Positions 1 to 8,292 are shown, numbered from the stretch's first letter. The stretch: DNA of 57,888 nucleotides from an uncultured Eubacteriales bacterium (GCA_900316925.1 ONEU01000048.1:1-57888); one strand, 5' to 3'. Notes: generated by a model not told the origin, from the sequence alone. Numbers and translations are program-made.

Positions 1-1
1 G

Positions 2-1927
2 ATTTCTGCAACCACCTTAACGCTGGGTAATAGTGCAACCGTTACCTGTTCTTCTACCGGCGGCACCGGTACCAAGCAGTATTATGTGGGCATCAAGAAG
101 TCCGATGCAAGCGCCTTTACTGACCTCCAGCCGTATTCCACTTCTACTTCATGTGTCGTGAAGCCTTCTGCAGCAGGTACTTATACGGTTCGCGTAACCG
201 TAAAGGACGGTTCCGGAAAACTCTCACGCAAGGAGTTCACCCTGACTGTCAATAAGCCGGTCGCAGAGCTCGCAAACACCTCAACCATCAGCGCAACAAG
301 CGTGCTTGTTGGCAATGGAGTAAAGATCACCGGCGCATCTACCGGCGGCACCGGTACCAAGTATTATGGCGTATGGTATAAGAAGAGCACAGCTTCCACC
401 TGGACGATGGCTCAGGATTATGAAACCAACAATGTGGTAACGGTTTATCCGAAGTATGTCGGAACATACAACATTCAGGTAAAGGTTAGGGATGGCAAGG
501 GTACCGAGAAGACAAAGAACTTCACCGTGACCACTACCAATAACCTGGCAAATACTTCCACCGTTTCTGCAACGACCATCAGCAAGGGCAATACCGTTAC
601 CGTTAAGGCTGCTTCCACCGGCGGTACCGGCACAAAGAAGTATGCTGTATGGTACAAGAAATCCACCCAGACCGAATGGACAAAGGCAAGAGATTTTGCC
701 ACCGGTACAACTATCAGCGTGAAGCCGAACTTTACCGGAACCTACACCATCAGCGTCAAGGTCAAGGACGGCAGCGGTACCGTTGTCAGAAAGACCTTCA
801 CCATTAAAGTCAATGCAGCACTGGCAAACACCTCCAAGGTTTCTGCATCTACGATCACAAAGGGGAACTCCGTAACAGTAACTGCTTCTTCCACCGGCGG
901 CGTCGGCACAAAGAAGTATGCCGTCTGGTATAAGAAGTCTACTGCTACCACCTGGAACCTTGCAAGAGGTTTCGCAACCGGAACAACTATTAAGGTAACA
1001 CCGAATTACATCGGAACCTACACCATCAGCGTTAAAGTCAAGGATGGAGCCGGCACCGTAGTCAGAAAGCTCTTAACCGTGAAGGTGAATGCGGCTCTGG
1101 CAAACACCTCCAAGATTTCCTCAACTTCTATCACAAAGGGCAGCTCCGTTACCCTGACCTGCGCTTCCACCGGCGGTATCGGTACAAAGACCTATGCCGT
1201 ATGGTACAAGCCCATCTCCTCAACCACCTGGACGCTTGCCAGAGATCATGCAACAGGCACCAGCGTCAAGGTAACTCCGAAGTCTGCAACAACCTATACC
1301 GTTCGTGTGAAGGCAAAGGACGGCAAGGGAACGATCAAGAACAAAGACTTTACCGTTAAAGTAACGGCAGCTCTTACCAATACCTCCAAGCTCTCCGCCA
1401 CAAGTATCAACCTGGGCAGCGCTGTAACAGTAACCTGTGCAGCTACCGGCGGTACCGGCACAAAGAGCTATGCTGTCTATTACAGACAGTCCTCCCAGAG
1501 CTCTTGGACAAAGGCAAGAGATTACGCAACAGGCACCAGCGTAAAGGTTACACCGAAGAGCGCTACCAATTACGTGATTCGTGTAAAGGCTAAGGATGCA
1601 GCCGGCAAGATCGTGAATAAGGATCTTACCGTAAAGGTTGTCAATTCCAACGCTCTGACCAACACCTCCACGATCGCCACTACTACTGTTTCTTCCGGAG
1701 CAAAGGTAAAGGTTACCTGCTCTGCTACAAAGGGTTCTGCTCCTTACTACTACAAAGCGGAGAGAATGAAGTCAGGCGGCTCCACCTGGACAACCGTCAG
1801 AGATTATGACACTGCTGCTGTTGTCTATGTACAGATCCCGTCCGCAGCTAAATACCAGATCAAGGTTACCGTTTCCGATATGGAAGGAAAGACCGCAGTG
1901 AAGTATTTCACCGTGACAGGTACCTGA
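2..1927 (+). CDS. Secreted Ig-like tandem-repeat protein, 5'-truncated by window edge
   Basis: The reading frame is open from base 2, so the true start lies outside the window; 641 residues are visible. The protein is almost wholly built from ~92-residue units that open with [AT]NTS, then an STGGTGTK-like turn, a YAVWYKK-like strand, and end with a VKVKDG...FTVKV strand. This looks like an all-beta Ig/PKD or triple-tyrosine-type repeat, typical of extracellular adhesion or wall proteins. No LPXTG motif, dockerin or C-terminal membrane segment follows the last, most divergent repeat, so any export signal or anchor must be upstream. The Thr/Ser/Lys-rich composition fits a surface or secreted protein. 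The ligand cannot be inferred. Confidence 0.8.
   Translation: MSATTLTLGNSATVTCSSTGGTGTKQYYVGIKKSDASAFTDLQPYSTSTSCVVKPSAAGTYTVRVTVKDGSGKLSRKEFTLTVNKPVAELANTSTISATSVLVGNGVKITGASTGGTGTKYYGVWYKKSTASTWTMAQDYETNNVVTVYPKYVGTYNIQVKVRDGKGTEKTKNFTVTTTNNLANTSTVSATTISKGNTVTVKAASTGGTGTKKYAVWYKKSTQTEWTKARDFATGTTISVKPNFTGTYTISVKVKDGSGTVVRKTFTIKVNAALANTSKVSASTITKGNSVTVTASSTGGVGTKKYAVWYKKSTATTWNLARGFATGTTIKVTPNYIGTYTISVKVKDGAGTVVRKLLTVKVNAALANTSKISSTSITKGSSVTLTCASTGGIGTKTYAVWYKPISSTTWTLARDHATGTSVKVTPKSATTYTVRVKAKDGKGTIKNKDFTVKVTAALTNTSKLSATSINLGSAVTVTCAATGGTGTKSYAVYYRQSSQSSWTKARDYATGTSVKVTPKSATNYVIRVKAKDAAGKIVNKDLTVKVVNSNALTNTSTIATTTVSSGAKVKVTCSATKGSAPYYYKAERMKSGGSTWTTVRDYDTAAVVYVQIPSAAKYQIKVTVSDMEGKTAVKYFTVTGT
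2..1927 (+). repeat. Tandem ~276-bp coding repeats
   Basis: Unit starts (the codon before Asn-Thr-Ser) fall at 272, 548, 824, 1100, 1376 and 1658, so spacing is exactly 276 bp four times and then 282 bp. An incomplete unit precedes 272. Units 2-4 are the most alike and the final unit the least, as expected from repeat expansion inside the array. Confidence 0.85.
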
Positions 1928-1946
1928 TTCAACCGTGTGAACCATG

Positions 1947-1980
1947 AGCCCCTGCAGAATTTCTGCGGGGGTTCTGCTTT
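1947..1980 (+). terminator. Rho-independent terminator after the repeat protein
   Basis: A GC-rich inverted repeat (CCCCTGCAGAA / TTCTGCGGGG) starts about 20 bp after the TGA stop, with a short T-rich end. It separates the repeat protein from the rplS transcript. Confidence 0.65.
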
Positions 1981-2022
1981 AAAAAAATGTTACGGAATTT
2001 CAGAAAAAAATTCAAATAATGC

Positions 2023-2051
2023 TTGCAAGGCGCGAAAAAGTATGTTATAAT
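2023..2051 (+). promoter_or_regulatory. Sigma-A promoter for rplS
   Basis: TTGCAA at 2023-2028 and TATAAT at 2046-2051 are separated by 17 bp. Transcription would start near 2058, leaving a leader of ~120 nt before the rplS start codon. Confidence 0.8.
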
Positions 2052-2057
2052 ATTTCA

Positions 2058-2170
2058 GTCTTTGGATACCGTCACTTGTGATGGGGTTCATAGCATGGCG
2101 AGAGCCGTACTTTGAAACGGGCAGTCCTCTGTTCCATTGTTGAACAAGAATGTCTGAAATAACAGGAGGA
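2058..2170 (+). promoter_or_regulatory. Structured rplS mRNA leader (possible L19 leader)
   Basis: The ~115-nt untranslated leader has small inverted repeats, including GTCAC/GTGAT near 2072 and TGTTC/GAACA at 2130-2146 just before the AGGAGG site. Ribosomal-protein leaders that allow autoregulation are known in front of rplS in Firmicutes. Whether this belongs to that RNA family was not tested. Confidence 0.4.
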
Positions 2171-2176
2171 ATAAAA

Positions 2177-2527
2177 ATGGACGCACTGAAAACAATCGCA
2201 GCTGCATCACTGAAGGCAGAGGAAAAGCTCCCGAAGTTTGAGATCGGTGACACCGTAAGGGTCAGCGTAAACATTCGTGAGGGCGACAGAGAAAGAATCC
2301 AGATGTTCGAGGGTACAGTCATTGCCCGCAGAGGAAGCGGCGTAGCTGAGACCTTCACTGTTCGTCGTGTTTCTTACGGCGTAGGCGTGGAGAGAGTATT
2401 CCCCGTACATTCCCCGAATGTTGCTGACGTGAAGGTCGTCAGAAGAGGTCGTGTACGCAGAAGCAAGCTTTACTATTTGCGCAGCAGAGTGGGTAAGGCT
2501 GCCAAGGTCAAGGAACAGCTCAGATGA
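2177..2527 (+). CDS. rplS: Large ribosomal subunit protein bL19
   Basis: A 116-residue basic protein with the bL19 signature: IGDTVRVSVNIREGDRERIQ, MFEGTVIARRGSG, then FTVRRVSYGVGVERVFPVHSP. L19 sits at the 30S/50S interface. An in-frame ATG lies at 2150, but the AGGAGG at 2165-2170 sits 6 bp before the ATG at 2177, giving MDALKT and a normal bL19 length, so 2177 was chosen. It has its own promoter and is followed by a terminator, yet heads the lepB-rbgA-rnhB-yraN neighbourhood common in Clostridia. Confidence 0.97.
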   Translation: MDALKTIAAASLKAEEKLPKFEIGDTVRVSVNIREGDRERIQMFEGTVIARRGSGVAETFTVRRVSYGVGVERVFPVHSPNVADVKVVRRGRVRRSKLYYLRSRVGKAAKVKEQLR

Positions 2528-2538
2528 TTTTCGGCATC

Positions 2539-2563
2539 AAAGGGACAATAATGTCCCTTTTTT
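2539..2563 (+). terminator. Rho-independent terminator after rplS
   Basis: A perfect 9-bp stem (AAAGGGACA / TGTCCCTTT) with a 4-nt loop runs into TTTTTT, 11 bp downstream of the rplS stop. Confidence 0.9.
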
Positions 2564-2642
2564 GCTATCTGCCGTTTGAAACACCCCTTTTTGGAGGCTC
2601 TATGGTGGAGCAGCCGGATAACACCACGAGGGAGGAATACGG

Positions 2643-3215
2643 ATGAAATGGAAAAAAGCAAGAAAGAAACCGCTTTATGTCCAAAACGAAGCCCAGGACA
2701 GCCTCGATCTGACGAAAAGCGCCTTTGAACTGTTTTTCGTCATCCTGATGCTTTTCTTTGTATTGGTGTTCATCTTTACGGTCTGTTTCCGGATCGTGAC
2801 CTTTGAGAAGAAGAATAACGGCAAGCTGAGAACGTATAGCTTTGTCAGTTCACACGGCGTAGAGACATTTCAGAAAGGCCAGATCGTATCGGTGGATTCC
2901 GGCGTGAAGGTAACGGCAGGAGAGATCGTGGCCCTGGAGGGTGAAACGATCCGGATCGGCCGTGACGGAGAGAATGCAGTCAACTGCGTGACGTACCAGG
3001 ACAAACGCTATTTTTCCAATGAAGAACTGGAGGAAGCACTTCCCGGCCTGACCGTGCCGAAGGGATATGTGCTGCTTGACGGAGACATCACCCGCTCGGA
3101 GGAGCTTCGGGTGGGGGAAATGGTGAGACAGGAGTATGTTATCGGAGAAGCACGTTTTCTCATCTATCCGTTTTCGCTGTTCGGAAAAGAACCTGATGCC
3201 ATCAGGAATGTATGA
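2643..3215 (+). CDS. Degenerate signal peptidase I-like membrane protein
   Basis: A 190-residue protein with one strong N-terminal membrane segment (about residues 28-50) and a C-terminal part colinear with the two signal peptidases that follow. VPKGYVLLDGD matches VPEGYVFVMGD, and the end, YPFSLFG, matches PFDTFG. The catalytic Ser motif (GRSM/GPSM in the neighbours) is replaced by KKNNGKL, and the catalytic Lys motif (IIKRV) is not recognisable, so it is probably not a peptidase. A GGGAGGAA ribosome site precedes the ATG. It ends 15 bp before the first active paralogue, which suggests co-translation. It might be a partner or regulator of them; that is inference. Confidence 0.7.
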   Translation: MKWKKARKKPLYVQNEAQDSLDLTKSAFELFFVILMLFFVLVFIFTVCFRIVTFEKKNNGKLRTYSFVSSHGVETFQKGQIVSVDSGVKVTAGEIVALEGETIRIGRDGENAVNCVTYQDKRYFSNEELEEALPGLTVPKGYVLLDGDITRSEELRVGEMVRQEYVIGEARFLIYPFSLFGKEPDAIRNV

Positions 3216-3230
3216 TCGTGAGGTGGAAAT

Positions 3231-3815
3231 ATGGCAGACTCTCCCAAAACAAGGTATGTACAGACAGAAGAACCGGAAAAGAGTACAAATCCCGTTTTAC
3301 AGGTTGTTTATGACCTCCTGGGATCGGTGCTGATTTCCTTTGTAGCGCTGTTGGTCCTGATGATCTTTTTCTGCAGGCAGGTGACGGTAGAGGGCAGATC
3401 AATGAATCATACCCTGCAGGATAAAGACAGGCTGTTGGTGTCGTGCTTCAACTATACACCCCAGAACGGGGATATTGTGGTGGTGACCCACGGCAAGGAT
3501 CTGGATGAGGCTATCATCAAGCGCGTGGTGGCAACTGCCGGACAGCATCTGACCATCCATTACGATACCAATGAGGTGATCGTGGACGGTGTGCTGCTCA
3601 ACGAGCCCTATGCTGTCGGCAAGACGATTTCCCTTCCTAATTCCACGCAGATACCGGATGTCATCCCGGAAGGCTATGTTTTTGTCATGGGCGACAACCG
3701 GGAACACTCTCTCGACAGCCGCTCGGCAAAGGTCGATCTCATTCCGGTGGAAAACATTATCGGCAAGGCGTTCATGCGGATATTTCCGTTTGATACCTTC
3801 GGTTCGGTATCATAA
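3231..3815 (+). CDS. lepB: Signal peptidase I (first catalytic copy)
   Basis: A type I signal peptidase of 194 residues that would cleave secretory signal peptides at the outer membrane face. One N-terminal transmembrane helix (about 29-50) is followed by VEGRSMNHTL with the catalytic Ser, DEAIIKRVVATAGQ with the general-base Lys, and FVMGDNREHSLDSRS (box E). A GAGGTGG ribosome site precedes the ATG. It is very similar to the next gene and most likely arose by tandem duplication. A hairpin terminator separates the two. Confidence 0.95.
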   Translation: MADSPKTRYVQTEEPEKSTNPVLQVVYDLLGSVLISFVALLVLMIFFCRQVTVEGRSMNHTLQDKDRLLVSCFNYTPQNGDIVVVTHGKDLDEAIIKRVVATAGQHLTIHYDTNEVIVDGVLLNEPYAVGKTISLPNSTQIPDVIPEGYVFVMGDNREHSLDSRSAKVDLIPVENIIGKAFMRIFPFDTFGSVS

Positions 3816-3829
3816 GAATCAAGTAGCTC

Positions 3830-3872
3830 ACGGTCAGGCGCAGGGTGGATTCGCCCCGTGTCCGGCCGTTTT
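3830..3872 (+). terminator. Terminator between the two lepB copies
   Basis: A long imperfect hairpin (arms about 3830-3845 and 3854-3869, 14 of 16 positions pairable) is followed by TTTTCGTTTT. Confidence 0.7.
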
Positions 3873-3913
3873 CGTTTTATCAAAGCTGAAGAAAGAAAAA
3901 ATGAGGTGCAACT

Positions 3914-4498
3914 ATGAATCAAGAACAAACTCCCGTACAGACAACAGAACAGGAACCGGAAGAAAAGGACCGTATTTCGCTGAAAGAAATAATCTTTGAA
4001 TGGGCAACCTCCGTGTTTCTCTTTATGGTACTGGTACTGCTGATGATGACGTTCTTTTTCCGTCAGGTGACGGTCAAAGGTCCGTCCATGAACGATACCC
4101 TGAAGGATCAGGACCGACTGATCATCTCCTGCTTCCTGTATACACCGCAGCCAGGAGATGTGGTGGTTATCTCCCATGGTGAGAGCTACTCGGACCCGAT
4201 CATCAAGCGCGTGATCGCCACCGCAGGACAGTCTCTTTCCATTGATTACACCACAGGTGAAGTACGCGTTGACGGTGTGCTGATTGACGAACCGTATATC
4301 AAGGGGCGGACGGTTCTTCTGTCGAATCCGCTGGAGATCCCCGAAGTCATTCCGGAGGGCTATGTCTTTGTGATGGGCGACAACCGTGAAAATTCACTTG
4401 ACAGCCGCAGTACCAAGATCGGTCTGATACCGGTAGAGAACATTATGGGCAAGGCCGTGCTGAGGCTCTATCCCTTTGACAGCTTTGGCGGAATCTAA
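3914..4498 (+). CDS. lepB: Signal peptidase I (second catalytic copy)
   Basis: A 194-residue tandem paralogue of the preceding signal peptidase. It has the same layout: an acidic/Gln-rich N terminus, one membrane helix (about 31-52), VKGPSMNDTLKDQDRL with the nucleophilic Ser, SDPIIKRVIATAGQ with the Lys, and FVMGDNRENSLDSRS. An AGGTGC-type ribosome site precedes the ATG. The stop lies 13 bp before the ATG of the rbgA-like gene. Two active copies plus a degenerate one may divide substrates; that is inference. Confidence 0.95.
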   Translation: MNQEQTPVQTTEQEPEEKDRISLKEIIFEWATSVFLFMVLVLLMMTFFFRQVTVKGPSMNDTLKDQDRLIISCFLYTPQPGDVVVISHGESYSDPIIKRVIATAGQSLSIDYTTGEVRVDGVLIDEPYIKGRTVLLSNPLEIPEVIPEGYVFVMGDNRENSLDSRSTKIGLIPVENIMGKAVLRLYPFDSFGGI

Positions 4499-4511
4499 TC
4501 GGAGGTAGAAC

Positions 4512-5399
4512 ATGGAAGAATTACGCTCCATCCAGTGGTTCCCTGGTCACATGACCAAAACTAAGCGCAAGATCGAAGCACAGCTCAAGCTGATCGACGC
4601 TGTTGCCATCCTGCTGGATGCACGAGTACCGTATTCAAGCTGCAACCCCGATCTGCGCAGTATCATCAATAATAAGCCCCGAATGGTGGTGCTCAATAAA
4701 TGCGACATGGCTGATCCCGAAGAGACGAAGTAGTGGATCAGGCTGTTCCGGGAGAAGGGTGTCAGCGCCATGGCATTGGATTGCAAGTCCGGCAGGGGGT
4801 TGAACACCTTTATCCCGACGATCAAAAATGTCCTGTCCGACAAGATCAGGGCATGGGAGAACAAGGGAATGACCGGCAGAACCATCAAGGTAATGATCGT
4901 CGGCATCCCGAATGTCGGCAAATCCTCCTTCATCAACCGGATGTCCAGACAGAATCGGGCGAAGGTGGAGGACAGACCGGGAGTGACCAGAGGAAACCAG
5001 TGGTTTACGATCGGCAAGGGCTTTGATCTGCTGGATACCCCCGGCGTCCTGTGGCCGAAATTTGATGATAAACAGGTAGGAGAAAAGCTGGCCTACATCG
5101 GTTCCGTGAAGGACGAGATATTGGATACCGAGCATCTGGCAGGCAGACTGCTCGAATACCTGCGGAATGATTACCCGGATTGTCTCTGTCAGCGGTACAA
5201 GCTGAAAGAGGAAGAAATTGCCGCTGCGGAGGGGTATGAGCTGCTGGAACTGATCGGCCGCAGGAGAGGAATGCTGATTTCCGGCGGTGAGATCAATACC
5301 GAGCGGGCAGCAGCGACTGTCCTGGATGAGTTCCGCGGAGGACTGTTAGGAAAGCTTACATTAGATAAAGCGGAGGATGGTGTCAATGTCAGAATATGA
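4512..5399 (+). pseudogene. rbgA: Ribosome biogenesis GTPase RbgA interrupted by an in-frame TAG
   Basis: The frame from ATG 4512 to TGA 5399 matches RbgA/YlqF (a GTPase for late 50S assembly, usually ~280 residues), but codon 74 (4731-4733) is TAG. RbgA has a circularly permuted G domain. The 73-residue first part holds the N-terminal IQWFPGHM motif and G4 (NKCD). The second part holds the G5-like CKSG, G1 (GIPNVGKSS), the G2 region, G3 (DTPG) and the helical C-terminal domain. Comparison with Bacillus RbgA, recalled from memory, suggests the TAG replaces Gln, a C-to-T change. TAG ends other genes here (uvrB, cca), so general recoding is unlikely. A restart at ATG 4770 would lack G4. Possibilities are a real nonsense mutation, readthrough, or a sequence error. 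Confidence 0.85.
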
Positions 5400-6012
5400 G
5401 ATGCTGCATTATGAAGAGTTGTTTGCTCAGCAGGGGTACAAGGCCATCTGCGGCGTGGACGAAGCAGGCAGAGGTCCGTTGGCAGGACCTGTCTGTACCG
5501 CAGCAGTCATTCTCCCTGCGGGCAAGTGTATCGAGGGTGTGAATGATTCCAAAAAGCTGAGTGAAAAGAAGCGTGAGAAGCTGTTTGATGTCATCTGTCA
5601 GGAGGCGTTGGCATACAGCATCGCATGGGCGAGTGTGGAAGAGATCGAGGAGATGAACATCCTCAACGCTACCATGCTGGCCATGAAGCGTGCGGTGGAG
5701 GGATTATCCGTCAAGGCGGATTTTGCCATGATCGACGGCAACAAAACGCCGGAGCTCAGCATTCCTTGTGAGTCGATTGTTGACGGGGACGCGCTGTCGG
5801 AATCCATCGCGGCCGCCTCGATCTTAGCAAAAGTCAGCCGTGACAGACTGATGAAAGAGCTTGCCCCGCAATACCCGGAGTACCATTTTGAGAAGCATAA
5901 GGGATACGGAACCCCCCAACACCGGGAACTGCTGCTGCAGTACGGTCCGTGTGAGATTCATCGTCTGTCCTTTCTGACAAAGATATTAGGGAAAAAAGCC
6001 GATGGCAGGTAA
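5386..6012 (+). CDS. rnhB: Ribonuclease HII
   Basis: A 208-residue RNase HII that would cleave the RNA strand of RNA/DNA hybrids and start removal of single ribonucleotides from DNA. Visible motifs are GVDEAGRGPLAGPV (metal-binding Asp-Glu), NDSKKLSEKKRE, MIDGNKTPEL, VDGDALSESIAAASILAKVSRD and HKGYGTPQH. The start at 5386 rather than 5377 was chosen because GGAGG (5372-5376) is 9 bp before 5386. It overlaps the end of rbgA by 14 bp and the start of yraN by 11 bp, pointing to translational coupling. Confidence 0.96.
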   Translation: MSEYEMLHYEELFAQQGYKAICGVDEAGRGPLAGPVCTAAVILPAGKCIEGVNDSKKLSEKKREKLFDVICQEALAYSIAWASVEEIEEMNILNATMLAMKRAVEGLSVKADFAMIDGNKTPELSIPCESIVDGDALSESIAAASILAKVSRDRLMKELAPQYPEYHFEKHKGYGTPQHRELLLQYGPCEIHRLSFLTKILGKKADGR

Positions 6013-6400
6013 CTCACGGAGAACGCCCTGTCAGCAGACCGGTGACGCCGGAGAAACAGCGGCTCTGGGGTATCTTCTGCGGCAGGGATATGAAACCGTA
6101 GCGCGGAACTATCATTCCCGGTACGGTGAGATCGACCTGATCGTAAAAAATGACGAGTACCTTGTTTTCGTGGAGGTCAAGACCCGGAACGAGTATGCTG
6201 TAATGCGGCCGGCAGCCTTTGTGGACAAGCGTAAGCAGCAGCGGATCATCAAAACGGCAGCAGTTTATCTGGCGGAAAGTCCGCTGGATCTGCAGCCGAG
6301 ATTCGACGTGATCGAGGTCACCACGACCAGCCGGGGAACGTATGAAATAGACCACCTGGAAAACGCATTCTGGCAGGAGGGGGATTATGCAGCCTACTGA
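6002..6400 (+). CDS. yraN: UPF0102 (YraN) nuclease-fold protein
   Basis: A 132-residue member of the YraN/UPF0102 family: TGDAGETAALGYLLRQGY, a YHSRYGEIDLIVKND strand and FVEVKTRNE. The GEID...EVK pattern is the active-site layout of restriction-endonuclease-like folds. The family is conserved next to rnhB, but its cellular role is not settled. The ATG lies inside rnhB, so the two are probably translated together. Confidence 0.93.
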   Translation: MAGNSRRTPCQQTGDAGETAALGYLLRQGYETVARNYHSRYGEIDLIVKNDEYLVFVEVKTRNEYAVMRPAAFVDKRKQQRIIKTAAVYLAESPLDLQPRFDVIEVTTTSRGTYEIDHLENAFWQEGDYAAY

Positions 6401-6429
6401 CCGGTTTTCAGACAAGAGGAGGAATCAAG

Positions 6430-7272
6430 ATGGCTGTTATTATTGGCGTCAGACAAAAAGGATTGTTTCCAAAGAAAATTGAATGGCAGGATATCCTGAT
6501 TGACGGAATGGGCTATGGGGTATTCGGCGAAGGGCACCGCCTGGAGGAGCATCAGACAGGCAAGTTTACCATCGTGTATTTCAGAAAGAATATCCAGCGC
6601 GGCTTTGAGGTACTGCTGGAACAGGGAGCCGTTTATCTGAAATTTACCCTGCCGTCATCTGAAGAGGAGATCCGGGCGCTGTTTTCCTATACCCGCTTTC
6701 TCTGTGAATACCTGGAGACGGATCGTTTCATCTATAACGACCAGGAGTACGGTCTGGAACAGATCGACGAGCTGATTGCCGGATGCATCGAGGCTTCCGT
6801 ACAGACACTGTGGGATATCCGCCGCAAGATTGACGGAGGAGAGTGCCGCAGCCTGTTTATCTTCGGCGCAAAGAATCCGATTGCCTTGGGAAAAGAGGAA
6901 ATGCAGGAGGTCAACGGAAACCTGGAGCGCTTCGGTGCGCTGCTGCACCGTCTGCAATCGATGGACGTGTATTATGCGATACCGGCGCTGTATCGGCTGA
7001 AGGACGGCAGTTCTCTCGGCGTGTATATCATCAGCGCAGATACGCCTTCCGTATTTCCGCTGGTGCCGGGGGACGGAATGTTCCTCAAAGCCCCGCCTGA
7101 AACCTGGAAGGTCATGTTCAGCGTGAATGGTCAGCAGGCAGGTGTCCTGATGTTTGACGACCTGATCGCTCATGTGGACAGTAGCAGGCGCTATGATGAC
7201 AAGCGGGTGATCCTTACGCTGTCCGCCGATGAGATCCGCACTCTTTCCGAGGAGTACGGCACCAACCTCTGA
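6430..7272 (+). CDS. Uncharacterised soluble protein (possibly DUF4299-like)
   Basis: A 280-residue protein with no signal peptide or membrane segment. It is acidic, with alternating beta and alpha predictions by eye. Features include a FTIVYFRK strand, a stretch rich in Tyr and Glu around residues 80-125, and a short C-terminal VILTLSADEIRTL segment. I recognise no catalytic motif. The overall look recalls the Firmicutes family DUF4299, but that is a weak recollection. An AGAGGAGG site precedes the ATG. It lies 29 bp after yraN and probably ends this operon, because a promoter follows at 7311. Confidence 0.6.
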   Translation: MAVIIGVRQKGLFPKKIEWQDILIDGMGYGVFGEGHRLEEHQTGKFTIVYFRKNIQRGFEVLLEQGAVYLKFTLPSSEEEIRALFSYTRFLCEYLETDRFIYNDQEYGLEQIDELIAGCIEASVQTLWDIRRKIDGGECRSLFIFGAKNPIALGKEEMQEVNGNLERFGALLHRLQSMDVYYAIPALYRLKDGSSLGVYIISADTPSVFPLVPGDGMFLKAPPETWKVMFSVNGQQAGVLMFDDLIAHVDSSRRYDDKRVILTLSADEIRTLSEEYGTNL

Positions 7273-7310
7273 GAACGGCAGAACACGTCGGAATCTGTCA
7301 GTTGTACATT

Positions 7311-7339
7311 TTGACAATCTGCCCATCATAAGATACACT
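7311..7339 (+). promoter_or_regulatory. Sigma-A promoter for the dipeptidase gene
   Basis: A perfect TTGACA (7311-7316) lies 17 bp from TACACT (7334-7339), just upstream of an AAAGGAGG site and the ATG at 7366. Confidence 0.8.
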
Positions 7340-7365
7340 ACCGTGATGATGAAAGGAGGAAGCAC

Positions 7366-8292
7366 ATGAAGCTGTTTGATCTTCATTGTGATACCCTTTA
7401 CCGTGCCTATACCGAGAAAAGTACCCTGTTTAACGACAGCTTTCACATCTCATTTGCAAAGTCGGGGATGATCTCCCCCTATATCCAGTGTCTTGCTGTG
7501 TGGATCCCGGATGAATACAGGGGAGAGGATGCTGTCAGACTGTTTCAGGGCTGTCAGGAGAAGCTCCGTGAACAGCTTGACGGCACGGAGCTCGTTCACT
7601 GCCGGACCAGAAAGGAACTGGATGGTCTTGCGCAGGGCGGTACCGGAGTGGTACTGACGGTAGAAGGCGGAGCGGTGCTCAATGGCAGACTGGAAAATAT
7701 AGCGGTGCTGCGTGAAGCCGGTGTCAGAATGATGACTCTCACCTGGAACGGCCGGAATGAGCTGGGTGACGGAGTGGGAGTCGGGAACGCCGGCGGTCTG
7801 ACGGACTTTGGCAGGCAGGCTGTCAGAGAACTGGAACGGCAGGGAATTGTCGTAGATGTGTCACATGCCTCCGAGCATCTGTTCGACGATGTGGCGGAGA
7901 TTGCCGAAAAGTCCTTTGTGGCATCCCATTCCGATGCAAAAGCCGTGTGTCCCCACCGACGGAACCTTACTGACCGGCAGTTTGGGGTCATCAGGGACAG
8001 GGGAGGACTGGTCGGATTAAATTTTTGCGTAGATTTTCTGAATAAACAGGGGACAAATGCAAAAATGTATGATATAATAAGGAACGCAGAACATTTTCTG
8101 TCGTTGGGCGGCGAAAAGACGTTAGCCATCGGAGGAGATTTCGACGGCGCGGATATTCCTCCCGACATGACGGGGATCGAAACCATGCCCCGGCTCTACG
8201 AGATGTTCTTGCACCACAATTACAGCGAATCGCTGCTGGAGGATATCTTCTTCGGCAATGCGTTCCGTTTCTTCCAAAACGTCATGGACTGA
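7366..8292 (+). CDS. Membrane (renal)-type dipeptidase, peptidase family M19
   Basis: A 308-residue zinc dipeptidase of the amidohydrolase fold, able by family to hydrolyse dipeptides, including D-residue ones. Metal-site motifs are visible in order: FDLHCDTL near the N terminus, VLTVEGG (bridging Glu), VDVSHAS, VASHSDA, then the family HRRNLTDRQ motif and a GGDFDG segment near the C terminus. No signal peptide is present, so it is probably cytoplasmic, as in many Firmicutes. It is expressed from its own promoter, and thrC follows after 40 bp. Confidence 0.92.
   Translation: MKLFDLHCDTLYRAYTEKSTLFNDSFHISFAKSGMISPYIQCLAVWIPDEYRGEDAVRLFQGCQEKLREQLDGTELVHCRTRKELDGLAQGGTGVVLTVEGGAVLNGRLENIAVLREAGVRMMTLTWNGRNELGDGVGVGNAGGLTDFGRQAVRELERQGIVVDVSHASEHLFDDVAEIAEKSFVASHSDAKAVCPHRRNLTDRQFGVIRDRGGLVGLNFCVDFLNKQGTNAKMYDIIRNAEHFLSLGGEKTLAIGGDFDGADIPPDMTGIETMPRLYEMFLHHNYSESLLEDIFFGNAFRFFQNVMD

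Noticed and set aside
272..1927. CRISPR-like array, because of the regular spacing
   Set aside because: The 276-bp units are coding and repeat along their whole length, not short repeats with unique spacers.
4731..4733. Reassignment of TAG to an amino acid in this organism
   Set aside because: TAG is the terminal codon of uvrB, the SUKH gene, the InsA-like gene and cca in this window, so it is a normal stop here.
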